A stretch of 64,000 nt of DNA from NCBI RefSeq assembly GCF_900098925.1, contig NZ_LT622357.1, forward strand, positions 472,598 to 536,597, given 5' to 3'. Numbering within the stretch: the first letter of the stretch is position 1; every line of letters begins with the position of its first letter. Source of the stretch: Bacillus massiliglaciei. GTDB lineage: Bacteria; Bacillota; Bacilli; Bacillales; DSM-1321. Below the pieces are notes generated by a model. That model saw only the letters and a list, made by a program, of their open reading frames with translations, was not told the DNA's origin and did no database searches. This document shows positions 8,824-16,757 of this stretch, piece by piece. The position numbers were made by a program, and so were the translations under genes.

Positions 8824-9310
8824 CTATACTGCACTGATTTCCGTTCAGAGACATTTTCCTTTAGCCACGGGCGTGTTTGCCTCAGAAATAACCCCTTCAT
8901 TCATCCAATAAGTATCATTTTCATTCTATTTTATTTCTCTGTCGGCTGCTTTCCCGCGATTTTTATGCAATTCAGGGCATCCGAGCACCAAAATGCTCTC
9001 CAGCTATAGTTTTAAAATTCTCAAATTCCCGTATCTTAGAAACCAGACCGTTCGCTAAAACAATGTAACTATGATCGTTTGTTTTCTTTTATTATACTTT
9101 TATTCCTCACTGTAGGTTACTTCCTCATCTTTTCTCTTTAGTCAACGATTAAAAAAATGTGTGATGGGTATAAAAGAGTTACCGTATGAAAGAGACTTGC
9201 TTATGGAAAGAATAATAAAAGGCTGAACAGCAAACAGCAGGTCCCGAATACGCTGGCATATTACCAGACTTGCCTCACTTTTCAGCCTTTTCTGAAGGTA
9301 CCGATTTCCA
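8824..9310. other. Gene-free stretch; degenerate repeat fragment and a hairpin
   Basis: No supported gene on either strand. Bases 8836-8885 look like a decayed piece of the GC-rich repeat found intact at 27766-27880: TGATTTCCGTTCAG, then CGGGCGTGT, in the same order. Bases 9217-9291 form the candidate small RNA described separately. Confidence 0.5.
9205..9310 (-). ncRNA. Candidate small RNA, about 105 nt
   Basis: Read leftward from the minus-strand promoter at 9317-9346, an RNA starting near 9310 would reach an 11-bp perfect stem: AAAAGGCTGAA (9291-9281) pairs with TTCAGCCTTTT (9227-9217), followed by ATTATTCTTT. The enclosed 53 bases contain CTGG/CCAG and other short stems. No open frame fits. 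The hairpin alone could instead be a bidirectional terminator. Confidence 0.35.
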
Positions 9311-9339
9311 TTGACAATTATAGCGGCTCTCTCTATATT
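9311..9339 (+). promoter_or_regulatory. Promoter toward the amino-acid antiporter gene
   Basis: A consensus -35 TTGACA (9311-9316), 17-base spacer and -10 TATATT (9334-9339) point right. Transcription would begin near 9346, inside the palindrome at 9341-9356. Confidence 0.65.
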
Positions 9340-9346
9340 AATACAA
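9317..9346 (-). promoter_or_regulatory. Opposed promoter on the minus strand
   Basis: Reading left, -35 TTGTAT (9346-9341), 18 bases and -10 TATAAT (9322-9317). It overlaps the rightward promoter completely, so the two cannot fire at once. The only thing downstream is the candidate small RNA. Confidence 0.5.
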
Positions 9347-9356
9347 GTACTTGTAT
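9341..9356. promoter_or_regulatory. Perfect 16-bp palindromic operator
   Basis: ATACAAGTACTTGTAT is a perfect dyad covering the rightward start site and the leftward -35. Half-sites of the ACTTGTAT kind are typical of GntR-family repressors. No GntR gene is nearby. Confidence 0.55.
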
Positions 9357-9414
9357 AAATCTTCACTGCCAGTGTGTTATAATTGCTGGATTTTCGTAAA
9401 CATAGATCTTGCCT

Positions 9415-9459
9415 AAGGAAATGGCCAGATGAACGATCCCCTGGCTTATTTCCTTTTTT
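9415..9459 (+). terminator. Leader terminator (possible attenuator) before the antiporter gene
   Basis: AAGGAAAT-GGCCAG pairs with CTGGC-ATTTCCTT and runs into TTTTTT. It lies after the promoter at 9311 but 95 bases before the gene, so transcripts would be cut at about 115 nt unless the hairpin is overcome. Confidence 0.65.
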
Positions 9460-9553
9460 ATTTGGCACGTTTCGTATATATAGAATCATTGAATCAGCAA
9501 ATTTCAAAAACATCGCAGCAGACTGTAATGTCAACAAGAAGAAGGAGATCATT

Positions 9554-10948
9554 ATGAGCAATAAAAAACTGGGTTTATGGATTTTAACGGCGTTAGTCGT
9601 TGGTAATATGGTAGGGTCAGGCATCTTTATGCTCCCGCGCCAATTAGGCGAAGTTGCCAGCCCTGCCGGTTCTATCACTGCATGGGCAGTAACAGGTGCC
9701 GGAGTTCTGATGCTTGCATTAGTATTCGGCAATCTTGCTATCAGAAAGCCTCACCTCTCCGGCGGGCCTCAGCTTTATGCCAAAGAGCTTTTTAAAAAAG
9801 ACAGTCAATTCGCTATCCTGTCAGGCTATATGTCAACCTGGGGCTACTGGATCGGAAGCTTGATTGGAAATATTGCGGTGATTACGACCTTTGCCGGTTA
9901 TTTATCCGCTTTTTTCCCTATCCTTTTGAGTCAGGCAGAGTTTTTCACTATTGCCGGAACAAGTATCAAGGTTGGCAATGCTTTGACTTTTGCTGTCTGT
10001 ACGATTCTTTTATGGGGCGTCCATTTCATCATTTTGAGAGGCGCGGATGAGGCAGGTAAAGTAAACTTTATTGCAACAGCTGCTAAAGTACTGGCCTTCT
10101 TTGCTTTCATCGTAATTGGGTTATTCGCTTTCGAAAAATCGAATATCGTGCCTTTTTCTGCAGCGGTTGTAACCGACGGACATTCCATTGGTATTCTCGG
10201 ACAGGTCAATCATGCTGCCTTGCTTACATTATGGGCATTCATCGGTGTCGAGTCTGCCGTTGTTTTTGCATCCAGAGCGAGGAAACAGGCAGATGTCAAA
10301 CGGGCAACTATCCTTGGTCTTTTAATTTCATTGGCTATTTATATAGGAATCAGCACACTTGTTATGGGAATTCTTTCTCCCGCGGAGCTGGTTACATCAG
10401 ACAAACCTTTAATTGATGCGTTCAGCTCTGTAGTTGGACCGATTGGCGGAAAAATTCTAGCCGCTGTTGCCTTAGTCAGCTTCTTTGGATCAACCATCGG
10501 CTGGGTAATGCTCAGTGCAGAGGTTCCATATCAGGCGGCCAAACAAGGCATGTTTTTACCGAGATTTCTAAAAACAAACAAAAATAACATGCCGCTCTTT
10601 TCAATGGTCGTCACGAACCTTTTTGGCCAGGTTTTTATTTTCTCTACTATTTCGAAATCAATTGCTTCTGCCTATGAATTCATGATCATCGTGGCAACAT
10701 TATCATATTTAATCCCATATCTCATTTCTTCCGTTTTCCAGCTTAAGATGGTTCTTACGGGAGATACTTACAGGAATGGAAAAGGACGGATAACAGACGG
10801 AGTGATAGCGGTCTTGGCCTCTGCCTACTCTATTTGGGTGATTTATGCAGGAACAGCTGACTGGTCTACTTTCCTTCTCGGAGTTGCACTCTTACTAAGC
10901 GGATTGCTGTTTTACAAATGGGTTCGCCCGGCAAAATCCGCCCTTTAA
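9554..10948 (+). CDS. Basic amino acid/polyamine antiporter, APC family (YvsH-like)
   Basis: The 464-residue membrane protein begins MSNKKLGLWILTALVVGNMVGSGIFMLP; the GNMVGSGIF loop of helix 1 is the substrate-contact signature of the APC superfamily. About twelve hydrophobic helices follow, with LWAFIGVESAVVFASRA (helix 6) as in arginine/ornithine and lysine antiporters. It exchanges cationic amino acids or amines across the cytoplasmic membrane; the exact substrate cannot be read off. The ATG at 9554 has AAGGAGATC at ideal spacing; the longer frame upstream has no ribosome site. In B. subtilis yvsH lies beside yvsG, and a YvsG-like gene is nearby here too (12770), which supports the assignment. 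Control is by the operator and leader terminator upstream. Confidence 0.85.
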   Translation: MSNKKLGLWILTALVVGNMVGSGIFMLPRQLGEVASPAGSITAWAVTGAGVLMLALVFGNLAIRKPHLSGGPQLYAKELFKKDSQFAILSGYMSTWGYWIGSLIGNIAVITTFAGYLSAFFPILLSQAEFFTIAGTSIKVGNALTFAVCTILLWGVHFIILRGADEAGKVNFIATAAKVLAFFAFIVIGLFAFEKSNIVPFSAAVVTDGHSIGILGQVNHAALLTLWAFIGVESAVVFASRARKQADVKRATILGLLISLAIYIGISTLVMGILSPAELVTSDKPLIDAFSSVVGPIGGKILAAVALVSFFGSTIGWVMLSAEVPYQAAKQGMFLPRFLKTNKNNMPLFSMVVTNLFGQVFIFSTISKSIASAYEFMIIVATLSYLIPYLISSVFQLKMVLTGDTYRNGKGRITDGVIAVLASAYSIWVIYAGTADWSTFLLGVALLLSGLLFYKWVRPAKSAL

Positions 10949-10963
10949 ATCAACCGTACTTGC

Positions 10964-11008
10964 AAAAAAGATGGAATTCGGCATTCAGTCCGGATCCCAT
11001 CTTTTTTT
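10964..11008 (+). terminator. Bidirectional terminator between antiporter and HAAS-domain genes
   Basis: AAAAAAGATGG and CCATCTTTTTTT form the stem around a 22-base loop. Both genes converge on it. Confidence 0.8.
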
Positions 11009-11021
11009 ATATCGTAAGAAA

Positions 11022-12101
11022 TCATATACTTCTATCCTCAGTAAATCGGCAAAAGGCAAATGCTTGGTTCTGTTTTTTATCATTGGCCATATTGTTTGCT
11101 TTTTGGGCCTTTATAAAACCATTAGCTGCCTCCCACACTAATCCAATGATAAACAAAATAAATAGCCATAATGTTACTCTCTCCCAGACAGCCGTTATTA
11201 CATAATATGCTTCACTGCCTGCAGCAACTAATCCGCTTTCTGTTAGTTGATTCATAAAGCTTGGATTCCAAATAGCTGGCTCGCTAACAACAAATAAAAC
11301 CCCAATTATTGAAATTGCATTTACAATGGCAGTAACTAGGGCAAGTTTCATTGTCCATCTGCTATAAACAAGTTTTAGACATTCTTTTATTATGCCCATT
11401 CCAAATATCAGCAAGATGAATAGCAAGAAATAGCCATACGTTTCTTCATTAAAAAATGGGATAACCTTACTAAACTTTCCTCCTTCATATAGCCAGACAC
11501 CTAAATACTCACTGGAAAAGCTGAAAAACATCATACCGATGATATAAAAAATGATTCCTGTAATCACTTCTCCTCTTCTAATCTGCCCTTTTGGATGAGG
11601 GACTGCCGGCAATTTTGAAGGCTTCCAACTATTAGTTCCTTTCAAATCAACTTTCTTTGACCTTTTCCCAAAAACTTGAATCATTGCAAACACAAATGTT
11701 GTCCACCCAAAGGCAAATGGCAATCCAGTCACTAAATCAACCAGAACAGATTGGAAGGAATCTAAAATAGAAGACGGATCTACAATAAGATTGAAACCAA
11801 ACGAAGAACCAATAACCACAATCGCAGCAATTACAGTCATTTTCAATACCAGGATATAAGGACCAAATAGTTCCGGCCCAATAAGATATCGTTTCGTTCC
11901 CCGATATTGTTCAGCCAGTATTCGAGGTTCTCCCAGTGCCAATAACACTTCTTCCACATGCTGTTCAGTCACTCGGCCTTCTTGTACCCGCTCTTCAAGC
12001 ATATCTTCAATTAAACTCCGAAGCTCTTTTGCAATGTCATCTCTTTGCGGCTGCGGTAAATTCTGAGTGACTGCGTAAACATATCGTTCAATTATTACCA
12101 T
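11022..12101 (-). CDS. HAAS / permease-prefix domain membrane protein
   Basis: The 359-residue protein starts with a cytoplasmic all-helical domain (residues 1-75: ERYVYAVTQNLPQPQRDDIAKELRS-type, ending GEPRILAEQYRG), the HAAS or permease-prefix module usually encoded beside PadR regulators. About six to seven membrane helices follow in pairs to residue 345. The ATG at 12101 has AAAGGAG eight bases upstream; the frame is open further up, but that part overlaps the padR gene. It overlaps the end of padR's ribosome context (stop at 12106), so the two are co-transcribed. The function is unknown; the HAAS domain is thought to receive signals in such PadR pairs. Confidence 0.75.
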   Translation of the reverse strand: MVIIERYVYAVTQNLPQPQRDDIAKELRSLIEDMLEERVQEGRVTEQHVEEVLLALGEPRILAEQYRGTKRYLIGPELFGPYILVLKMTVIAAIVVIGSSFGFNLIVDPSSILDSFQSVLVDLVTGLPFAFGWTTFVFAMIQVFGKRSKKVDLKGTNSWKPSKLPAVPHPKGQIRRGEVITGIIFYIIGMMFFSFSSEYLGVWLYEGGKFSKVIPFFNEETYGYFLLFILLIFGMGIIKECLKLVYSRWTMKLALVTAIVNAISIIGVLFVVSEPAIWNPSFMNQLTESGLVAAGSEAYYVITAVWERVTLWLFILFIIGLVWEAANGFIKAQKANNMANDKKQNQAFAFCRFTEDRSI

Positions 12102-12105
12102 ACTC

Positions 12106-12450
12106 TCACTCTCCTTTATTTTGAAGTAACTGATCCAAACGGACTTCCATACTCTTCCACTCCACAACAAGCTGTTCAAAAACCTCTTTTCCCATCTCGC
12201 TTAAGAGGTAATATTTCCGGGGCCTTGATTCATTCGTGTCCCATTTGCTTTCTAAAAGACCTTGTTTTTCCAATCTTCGTAGTAAAGGGTACAATGTTCC
12301 CGCTTCTACATGAAAATTCTTTTCTTCTAAAGAAGCTACAAGAGAATATCCGTATTGCGGTTTACAAAGCTGACTCAAAACACCAATCGTAAGAGTTCCG
12401 CGTCTTAATTCATGCATCAATTTATCTAAATGTTCATTCCTGTCATTCAT
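12106..12450 (-). CDS. PadR-family transcriptional repressor
   Basis: The 114-residue protein has the PadR winged helix: RRGTLTIGVLSQLCKPQYGYSLVASL, then AGTLYPLLRRLEKQGLLES (recognition helix and wing) and RPRKYYLLSEMGKE. A short C-terminal helix would dimerise (PadR-s2 type). The start at 12450 has AGGAG eight bases upstream; a longer frame to 12471 lacks one. It is the first gene of a two-gene operon with the HAAS membrane protein, and the dyad at 12478-12490 in its promoter suggests autorepression. Confidence 0.9.
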   Translation of the reverse strand: MNDRNEHLDKLMHELRRGTLTIGVLSQLCKPQYGYSLVASLEEKNFHVEAGTLYPLLRRLEKQGLLESKWDTNESRPRKYYLLSEMGKEVFEQLVVEWKSMEVRLDQLLQNKGE

Positions 12451-12469
12451 CTCATCAGCTCCTGATTTC

Positions 12470-12490
12470 ATTATACTGTGTATAATACAC
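12470..12490 (-). promoter_or_regulatory. padR promoter -10 and adjoining palindrome
   Basis: TATAAT at 12475-12470 is the -10. Immediately upstream, GTGTATAATACAC (12478-12490) is a 13-base dyad lying in the spacer, a usual position for an autorepressor site. The -35 is poor (TAGTAA). Confidence 0.5.
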
Positions 12491-12665
12491 TATTACTACT
12501 TATATAATATTATTCACTGGCTTAAAAGAGTCAGCTGCATACACCCTATTGTTAACTTGGAGATTTTAATGGCCCGATAGACTTTCATGAACAAAGAAAG
12601 AGTTCTTCTTCATTCCAACTCTTTTAAATCTGTATTCAGATCCTAACGATTTCTCTTAATTTCTG

Positions 12666-12694
12666 TCCACAGAGGAACAAACGTTTGTTATAAT
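12666..12694 (+). promoter_or_regulatory. Promoter with LexA-like box, DUF457 gene
   Basis: TCCACA, 17 bases and TATAAT (12689-12694). The spacer holds GGAACAAACGTTTG (12674-12687) inside the perfect palindrome AACAAACGTTTGTT (12676-12689). This is close to the Bacillus LexA/DinR box CGAAC-N4-GTTYG, differing at the outer base. The palindrome is seen; SOS control is inferred. Confidence 0.45.
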
Positions 12695-12769
12695 AAAGAC
12701 ACTCCTCTGCCCCTGACTGATCAACAGTTACGCATAAGGAAAAGTATACATAGAAATAGGTGAATATCA

Positions 12770-13396
12770 TTGAATGGAACGGCTCACACAGCAATAGGAG
12801 CGGCAGCAGGATTTATTGTAGCTAATACCTTTCAATCTGAACCTTCAGCCACAATTTTATTAGTAAGTCTTGGAGCGGTTTCAGGGCTGGTGCCTGATCT
12901 CGATATTGACGGGAAACTGAGGGGACGGATCACTTTGCCCCATACCGTCATTCGCACTGCTTCCCAGCTGATTGGATTTTTAATGATTTTCTACAGCCTT
13001 TATGAAGGAACGGCTAAGGAAAGAATATTCGGAGTAGCGCTCGGCATTGCTATGATTGTTCTTTCTTCCCTGATCAAACAGAAACATATGCTGATCCTGA
13101 CAGGAGCCGGAGTGATTGCGGGCGGCTTGTCCCTGCAGGAAAGCTGGCTGATGTTACTTGGAATCTATATTATTGCCGCATCTCTGGTCTCCCACCGGAG
13201 TTATACGCATTCTATCCTCGGAACCGTATTTTTCGGAATGATTGCCTCTCGTTTAGAAGCTTCAATCGGAGTTCCCGGAGTATATTATGCTTGTTTGGCC
13301 GGTTATATCAGTCATTTGGCAGCAGATATGAAAATCCTGCCGGTCAATAAACGGGGGATTAAACTGTTCCTGCCCCTTTCATCAAAAGAAATATAA
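12770..13396 (+). CDS. DUF457/YdjM-family membrane protein (YvsG-like)
   Basis: The 208-residue protein has the conserved polar signatures of the YdjM/DUF457 putative metal-dependent membrane hydrolases: NGTAHTAIGAAAG at the start, LVPDLDIDG (about residues 41-49), and SHRSYTHSILG (about 142-152), with membrane helices between. The Asp and His residues would form a metal site at the membrane. No substrate is known. Translation starts at a TTG with AGGTGA six bases upstream. E. coli YdjM is described as LexA-regulated, and a LexA-like box lies in the promoter here as well. Little separates its stop from the IS3 copy. Confidence 0.8.
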   Translation: MNGTAHTAIGAAAGFIVANTFQSEPSATILLVSLGAVSGLVPDLDIDGKLRGRITLPHTVIRTASQLIGFLMIFYSLYEGTAKERIFGVALGIAMIVLSSLIKQKHMLILTGAGVIAGGLSLQESWLMLLGIYIIAASLVSHRSYTHSILGTVFFGMIASRLEASIGVPGVYYACLAGYISHLAADMKILPVNKRGIKLFLPLSSKEI

Positions 13397-13466
13397 ATAA
13401 AGCCGGCAACAAAAAACCGTTTGGAATAAACTGGCACCTATGTCAAGGACACTATAAAAAAAGAGC

Positions 13467-14063
13467 TTAAGCAACGAGAAGATGATTCCTGTATTGAATA
13501 GGGGTCATCTTTTTTAAGTTCCACTGATATCGATAATTATTATAGTAAACCATATAATGATTGATTTTTGCCTTCAATTCTTTTAACGTTTTAGCCGATT
13601 TATAATCCACATCATCTTTTAGATGACCAAAGAATGACTTCTGAGGAGCATTATCCCAACAGTTGCCTTTACGAGACATAGATTGCCTAAGACCATACTT
13701 GTTTAATAGCTTTTGATATCTTGGACTAGTGTAATGACTTCCTTGATCTGAGTGAATGAAGGCTTCTGGATGTAGCGTTACTTTCTTGTTGCTCATTAAT
13801 TTCTGTATCTTTTTACGACTAAAGATAATGCCATTGTTCTTTTCCAGTATCATTTTTATAGAACGTGACCCTTTCTTATATCCTCGATGATTAAATGCCT
13901 TTACTATCATCTTTTTTGCCTCTAGGTCTAATAATTCTCTTGCATCTCGGCTGCTGGATGCCTTTAAGTAGCTATAATATCCCGAACGAGATACATCTAA
14001 TAGCTGACAGAAATATGAGGTCATTCCTTTAAAACGATTCTGTTCAATGGTCTCATAAATCAA
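13467..14063 (-). pseudogene. IS3 transposase orfB remnant (internal deletion, catalytic Glu lost)
   Basis: The 198 codons carry an HTH_21-like segment (YFCQLLDVSRSGYYSYLK), then jump at about residue 94 from the N-terminal domain (KIQKLMSNKK) straight to TLHPEAFIHSDQGSHYTSP. Around 80-90 residues with the first catalytic Asp are missing. D106 of HSDQGSHY remains, but the catalytic Glu of the usual NAPMESFFG block is Lys here (NAPQKSFFG, residue 142). The product would be inactive. The frame continues upstream of the indicated TTG toward the orfA overlap. Confidence 0.88.
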
Positions 14064-14144
14064 CTGATATACTTTACTCGGGGCTAGATTTTCTCTTCCT
14101 TTTAGCAGCCTCCTTTTCTGTCACTTCTAGCTTTTTTAATAGTT

Positions 14145-14510
14145 CTACCTGTCCCTCAAGTAACTTAATTTGTGCTTTTGTCTTTCGATCACCTCAGAAG
14201 GGGTAAGCTCTCGTTTTAATGCTCTGCCAGAACTTACTTTCCTTGAATCTGTAAGTCCAATTACTCCATTTTTTTCATATGCCTTCTTCCACCTACAAGC
14301 TGCTTGTTCCATTCTGCTTTGTCCTATAATCTCAATATCAAAGCCGTTCTCCATAAAAATCTGACGCGGAAGTTTACCAGACAAATACTCATCCATAAAT
14401 CTATTTTTAAAGGTGTCAGTATAGGTAATTGCTTTTTCACTAACACGTTGAACATTTGGATTCTGTTGAAGTGCTTTGATCTCTTTAGCTGAAAATGTAA
14501 TCTTACTCAT
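14145..14510 (-). pseudogene. IS3 orfA remnant (frameshifted)
   Basis: The N-terminal 110 codons are the helix-turn-helix orfA (MSKITFSAKEIKALQQNPNV, then RMEQAACRWKKAYEKNG). After EVIERQK the natural continuation (AQIKLLEGQVELLKK) is in another frame, consistent with loss of one A in the run at 14176-14179. The A6G slippery sequence used for orfA-orfB frameshifting is still present just downstream. Confidence 0.82.
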
Positions 14511-14561
14511 CCTGTCTCACCTCATCTCCATATCTTAAAATTCAAGTATATAAAAAAATAC

Positions 14562-14604
14562 CAGTAGTTAAAACACTCTTTTTTTGAGTGTCTTAACCAC
14601 TGGT
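14562..14604 (-). terminator. Long hairpin at IS3 end, probable terminator of the lipoprotein gene
   Basis: Around a T7/A7 loop, CCAGTAGTTAAAACACTC pairs with GAGTGTCTTAACCACTGG (two mismatches). It comprises the IS end plus an inverted copy of it, and lies 35 bases after the lipoprotein stop. Confidence 0.5.
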
Positions 14605-14639
14605 ACCATATTACAAACGTTTTTTTCTATTTATTTCAT

Positions 14640-15395
14640 TCAAACATTAATATCTACTTTGGCATCTTTCTGCAGTTTTTCAACATGTTCAGCCAGTTTT
14701 TCCTGTTTCTTCTGCTGTTCCAAGGTTTCTACGATTTGAGGCTTCAAATCTTTTAATTCGGGAATCTCTTGTCCGCTTTCTTTGCCTTGGGCTGTCATCT
14801 GATCATAATATTGCTGCACTTCCTGATCCGTTGCTTCCTTCACTTCGATTTCTTTATCCATATACTTCGTATATTTAATATTTTCTTCTACTTGTACGTT
14901 GAATTCATCCTCTGTAAGACCCGCTTCTTTCAATGCTTTTTCAAAAGCTTTGTCATCCTCATACTGACCTTTGATATCGCTCATCTGTTTTTTTATTTCG
15001 TCTTTAGAGGCCGTATAGCCCTTTTTATCCGCATCCTGAATCAAAAGTCTTTGGCCTACAAGGGACTGGATTGCCTGGTCTTTTACATTTTCAGCTGCAT
15101 CCTTTTCGGTTGGGTCCTGACCCAGCTGCTGCATTTGCATTTGCACCATGGAAAGAGCGTTGTTATATTCAGCTCCCATGATTTTCTCATCGTTAACCGT
15201 AGCTACGACCTTTTTTTCATCGACCTTTTGTTTGTCCATTTTTTTCTGAAGCTCAGCTTGTTCTTCTTGCTGTTTCTCTTCCGTTTGGGCCGTTTCTTTT
15301 TTATCCTTATCTTGATCTGCTTCCTTATCAGAATTGCAGGCTGCAAGCATCATTGCCATTAATCCAATTATGACAGGTAGTAGTAATTTCTTCAT
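14640..15395 (-). CDS. SurA_N-type chaperone lipoprotein without PPIase domain
   Basis: The 251-residue protein has a lipoprotein signal with lipobox LAAC (Cys20), then a Lys/Glu/Gln-rich linker (20-60). A SurA N-terminal-like chaperone domain (about 62-235) follows: VVATVNDEKIMGAEYNNALS, then QSLVGQRLLIQDADKKGYT. PrsA foldases have this plan with a parvulin domain inserted; no parvulin motif is visible here and the length is about 40 residues short of PrsA. It should sit on the outer face of the membrane and assist folding of secreted proteins. It is monocistronic, with a likely -10 TATAAT near 15446. Confidence 0.82.
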   Translation of the reverse strand: MKKLLLPVIIGLMAMMLAACNSDKEADQDKDKKETAQTEEKQQEEQAELQKKMDKQKVDEKKVVATVNDEKIMGAEYNNALSMVQMQMQQLGQDPTEKDAAENVKDQAIQSLVGQRLLIQDADKKGYTASKDEIKKQMSDIKGQYEDDKAFEKALKEAGLTEDEFNVQVEENIKYTKYMDKEIEVKEATDQEVQQYYDQMTAQGKESGQEIPELKDLKPQIVETLEQQKKQEKLAEHVEKLQKDAKVDINV

Positions 15396-15524
15396 GTAAC
15401 TGTCTCCTTCCGTTACTCCATAGTAAACGTTCTCTACAGGGCATTATAAAGGAAGTTCACAGTAAAAGAAAACATTTATTATATTTTTTACTGAAAATGA
15501 CATTTTTCTTCCGCAGGAAAGCGC

Positions 15525-16757
15525 TTAAGAAGCCGCTCCTGGAAATTGAATAGTGAATTTCGTCCCCTCTCCTGTTTTGCTCTCAATCTTGACCTTTCCT
15601 TTCATTGATTCAATCAACTGGAAGGAAATCATCAATCCCACACCTGTACCATTTTCCTTTGTTGTATAAAATGGGGTGCCTAAATTCCTAATTTGAACAG
15701 CTGACATCCCTTGCCCGCTGTCCTTTATCTCTATATATACATTTTCTTCCTTTTCATAGGCCTGCACACTTAAGATGCCGCCTGCTTCCATCGATTCAAT
15801 CCCATTTTTGATGATATTGACCAATACTTGTTTAATTTCCGCTTTATTGCCCTGAATAAACAAGGGTTCTTTAATAAGTGATTCAATAGTAATGCTTTGG
15901 ATATTCGAATAGGATTTCATCAATTCAACCGTGTTTCGAACTTCTTCGGAAAGGTTAACTAAATCAGATCCTTCTGTATGCGGTTTCGCCAGAGATAAAT
16001 AATCATTGATAATAGCTTGTGCATGATTCAATTCATTAAGAGCAATCTTAATATAGTTTTTATGCGAGGCATGGACGTGCCCGTCACTTTCCATTAACTG
16101 AAGAAAGCCTCTAATCGTAGTTAGCGGATTACGGACTTCATGGGCTACAGATGCTGCCAGCTGGCTGATGACATTTAACCTTTCAGCTCGCTGTAAATCC
16201 TTGCTCATGGCCCAGCTATGATATAAGTTTTCAATCAGGAAGGTAATGATCAGTAAAATGACCCAGACGAACAGATAGAAAGTCACCAGCAGGGGGAACT
16301 GTTCTGACTGGCCATTCAGCGTCAATATGAGCGCTTTGCTGCCAATGAATAGCCAGTAGATGATACTGATCAGATATATTTTCTTTTTTTTATACGCATT
16401 GTTGAGCCGGCCTTTCAACAGAAGAAACAATACAGTCAGAAAGGTATAGCATATTACGCTTAAAATAATTCCGTCTCCGCCAAATGCAAGTCTGATGATG
16501 AACAGCACAGCGACCAGAGTGATACCTGACGAAAAACCGCCAAATATAAAAGCAATCATGATTGGCAGGACCCGGAAATCATAACGGTAATCTGTATTAT
16601 ATTCAATTGGAAAAGACATCACCATCAGCAGCATAAAAATGAGAATTAAGGTCAAATTTACTTTATTTCGTCTGTTCATATTCTCATTGATGAAAAAATA
16701 ATAGGCGAGGATAGGAACGAGCACTAATAATAATTGAAATAGCATTTCCGCAATCAT
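15525..16757 (-). CDS. KinB-like sporulation sensor histidine kinase
   Basis: The 410-residue protein has about six membrane helices (1-180) with hardly any extracellular part, as in KinB, then the HisKA box LAASVAHEVRNPLTTIRGFLQ (phospho-His near residue 206), and a HATPase domain with NIIKNGIESM (N box), DSGQGM (G1) and GTGVGLMIS (G2). The AAS-VAHEVRNPL block and lack of an adjacent response regulator are typical of the kinases feeding the Spo0F-Spo0B-Spo0A phosphorelay. It could be KinB itself, but membership of the KinB group is as far as I would go. GGAGG precedes the ATG. Two near-matches to the Spo0A box lie upstream. Confidence 0.82.
   Translation of the reverse strand: MIAEMLFQLLLVLVPILAYYFFINENMNRRNKVNLTLILIFMLLMVMSFPIEYNTDYRYDFRVLPIMIAFIFGGFSSGITLVAVLFIIRLAFGGDGIILSVICYTFLTVLFLLLKGRLNNAYKKKKIYLISIIYWLFIGSKALILTLNGQSEQFPLLVTFYLFVWVILLIITFLIENLYHSWAMSKDLQRAERLNVISQLAASVAHEVRNPLTTIRGFLQLMESDGHVHASHKNYIKIALNELNHAQAIINDYLSLAKPHTEGSDLVNLSEEVRNTVELMKSYSNIQSITIESLIKEPLFIQGNKAEIKQVLVNIIKNGIESMEAGGILSVQAYEKEENVYIEIKDSGQGMSAVQIRNLGTPFYTTKENGTGVGLMISFQLIESMKGKVKIESKTGEGTKFTIQFPGAAS

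Larger units (their letters stand above)
13432..14608 (-). mobile_element. Decayed IS3-family element
   Basis: The ends are imperfect inverted repeats: TGGCACCTATGTCAAGGACA at the left, and TGGTACCAGTGGTTAAGACA read inward from the right. The length is about 1.18 kb, shorter than usual because orfB has lost an internal piece. No matching 3-4 bp target duplication is seen at these ends. Both reading frames are damaged, so the copy cannot move itself. It sits between the DUF457 gene and a lipoprotein gene. Confidence 0.85.

Noticed and set aside
14769..15362. 197-codon hydrophobic open frame on the plus strand
   Set aside because: Antisense to the lipoprotein; hydrophobic only because Lys/Glu-rich codons read as Phe/Leu in reverse.
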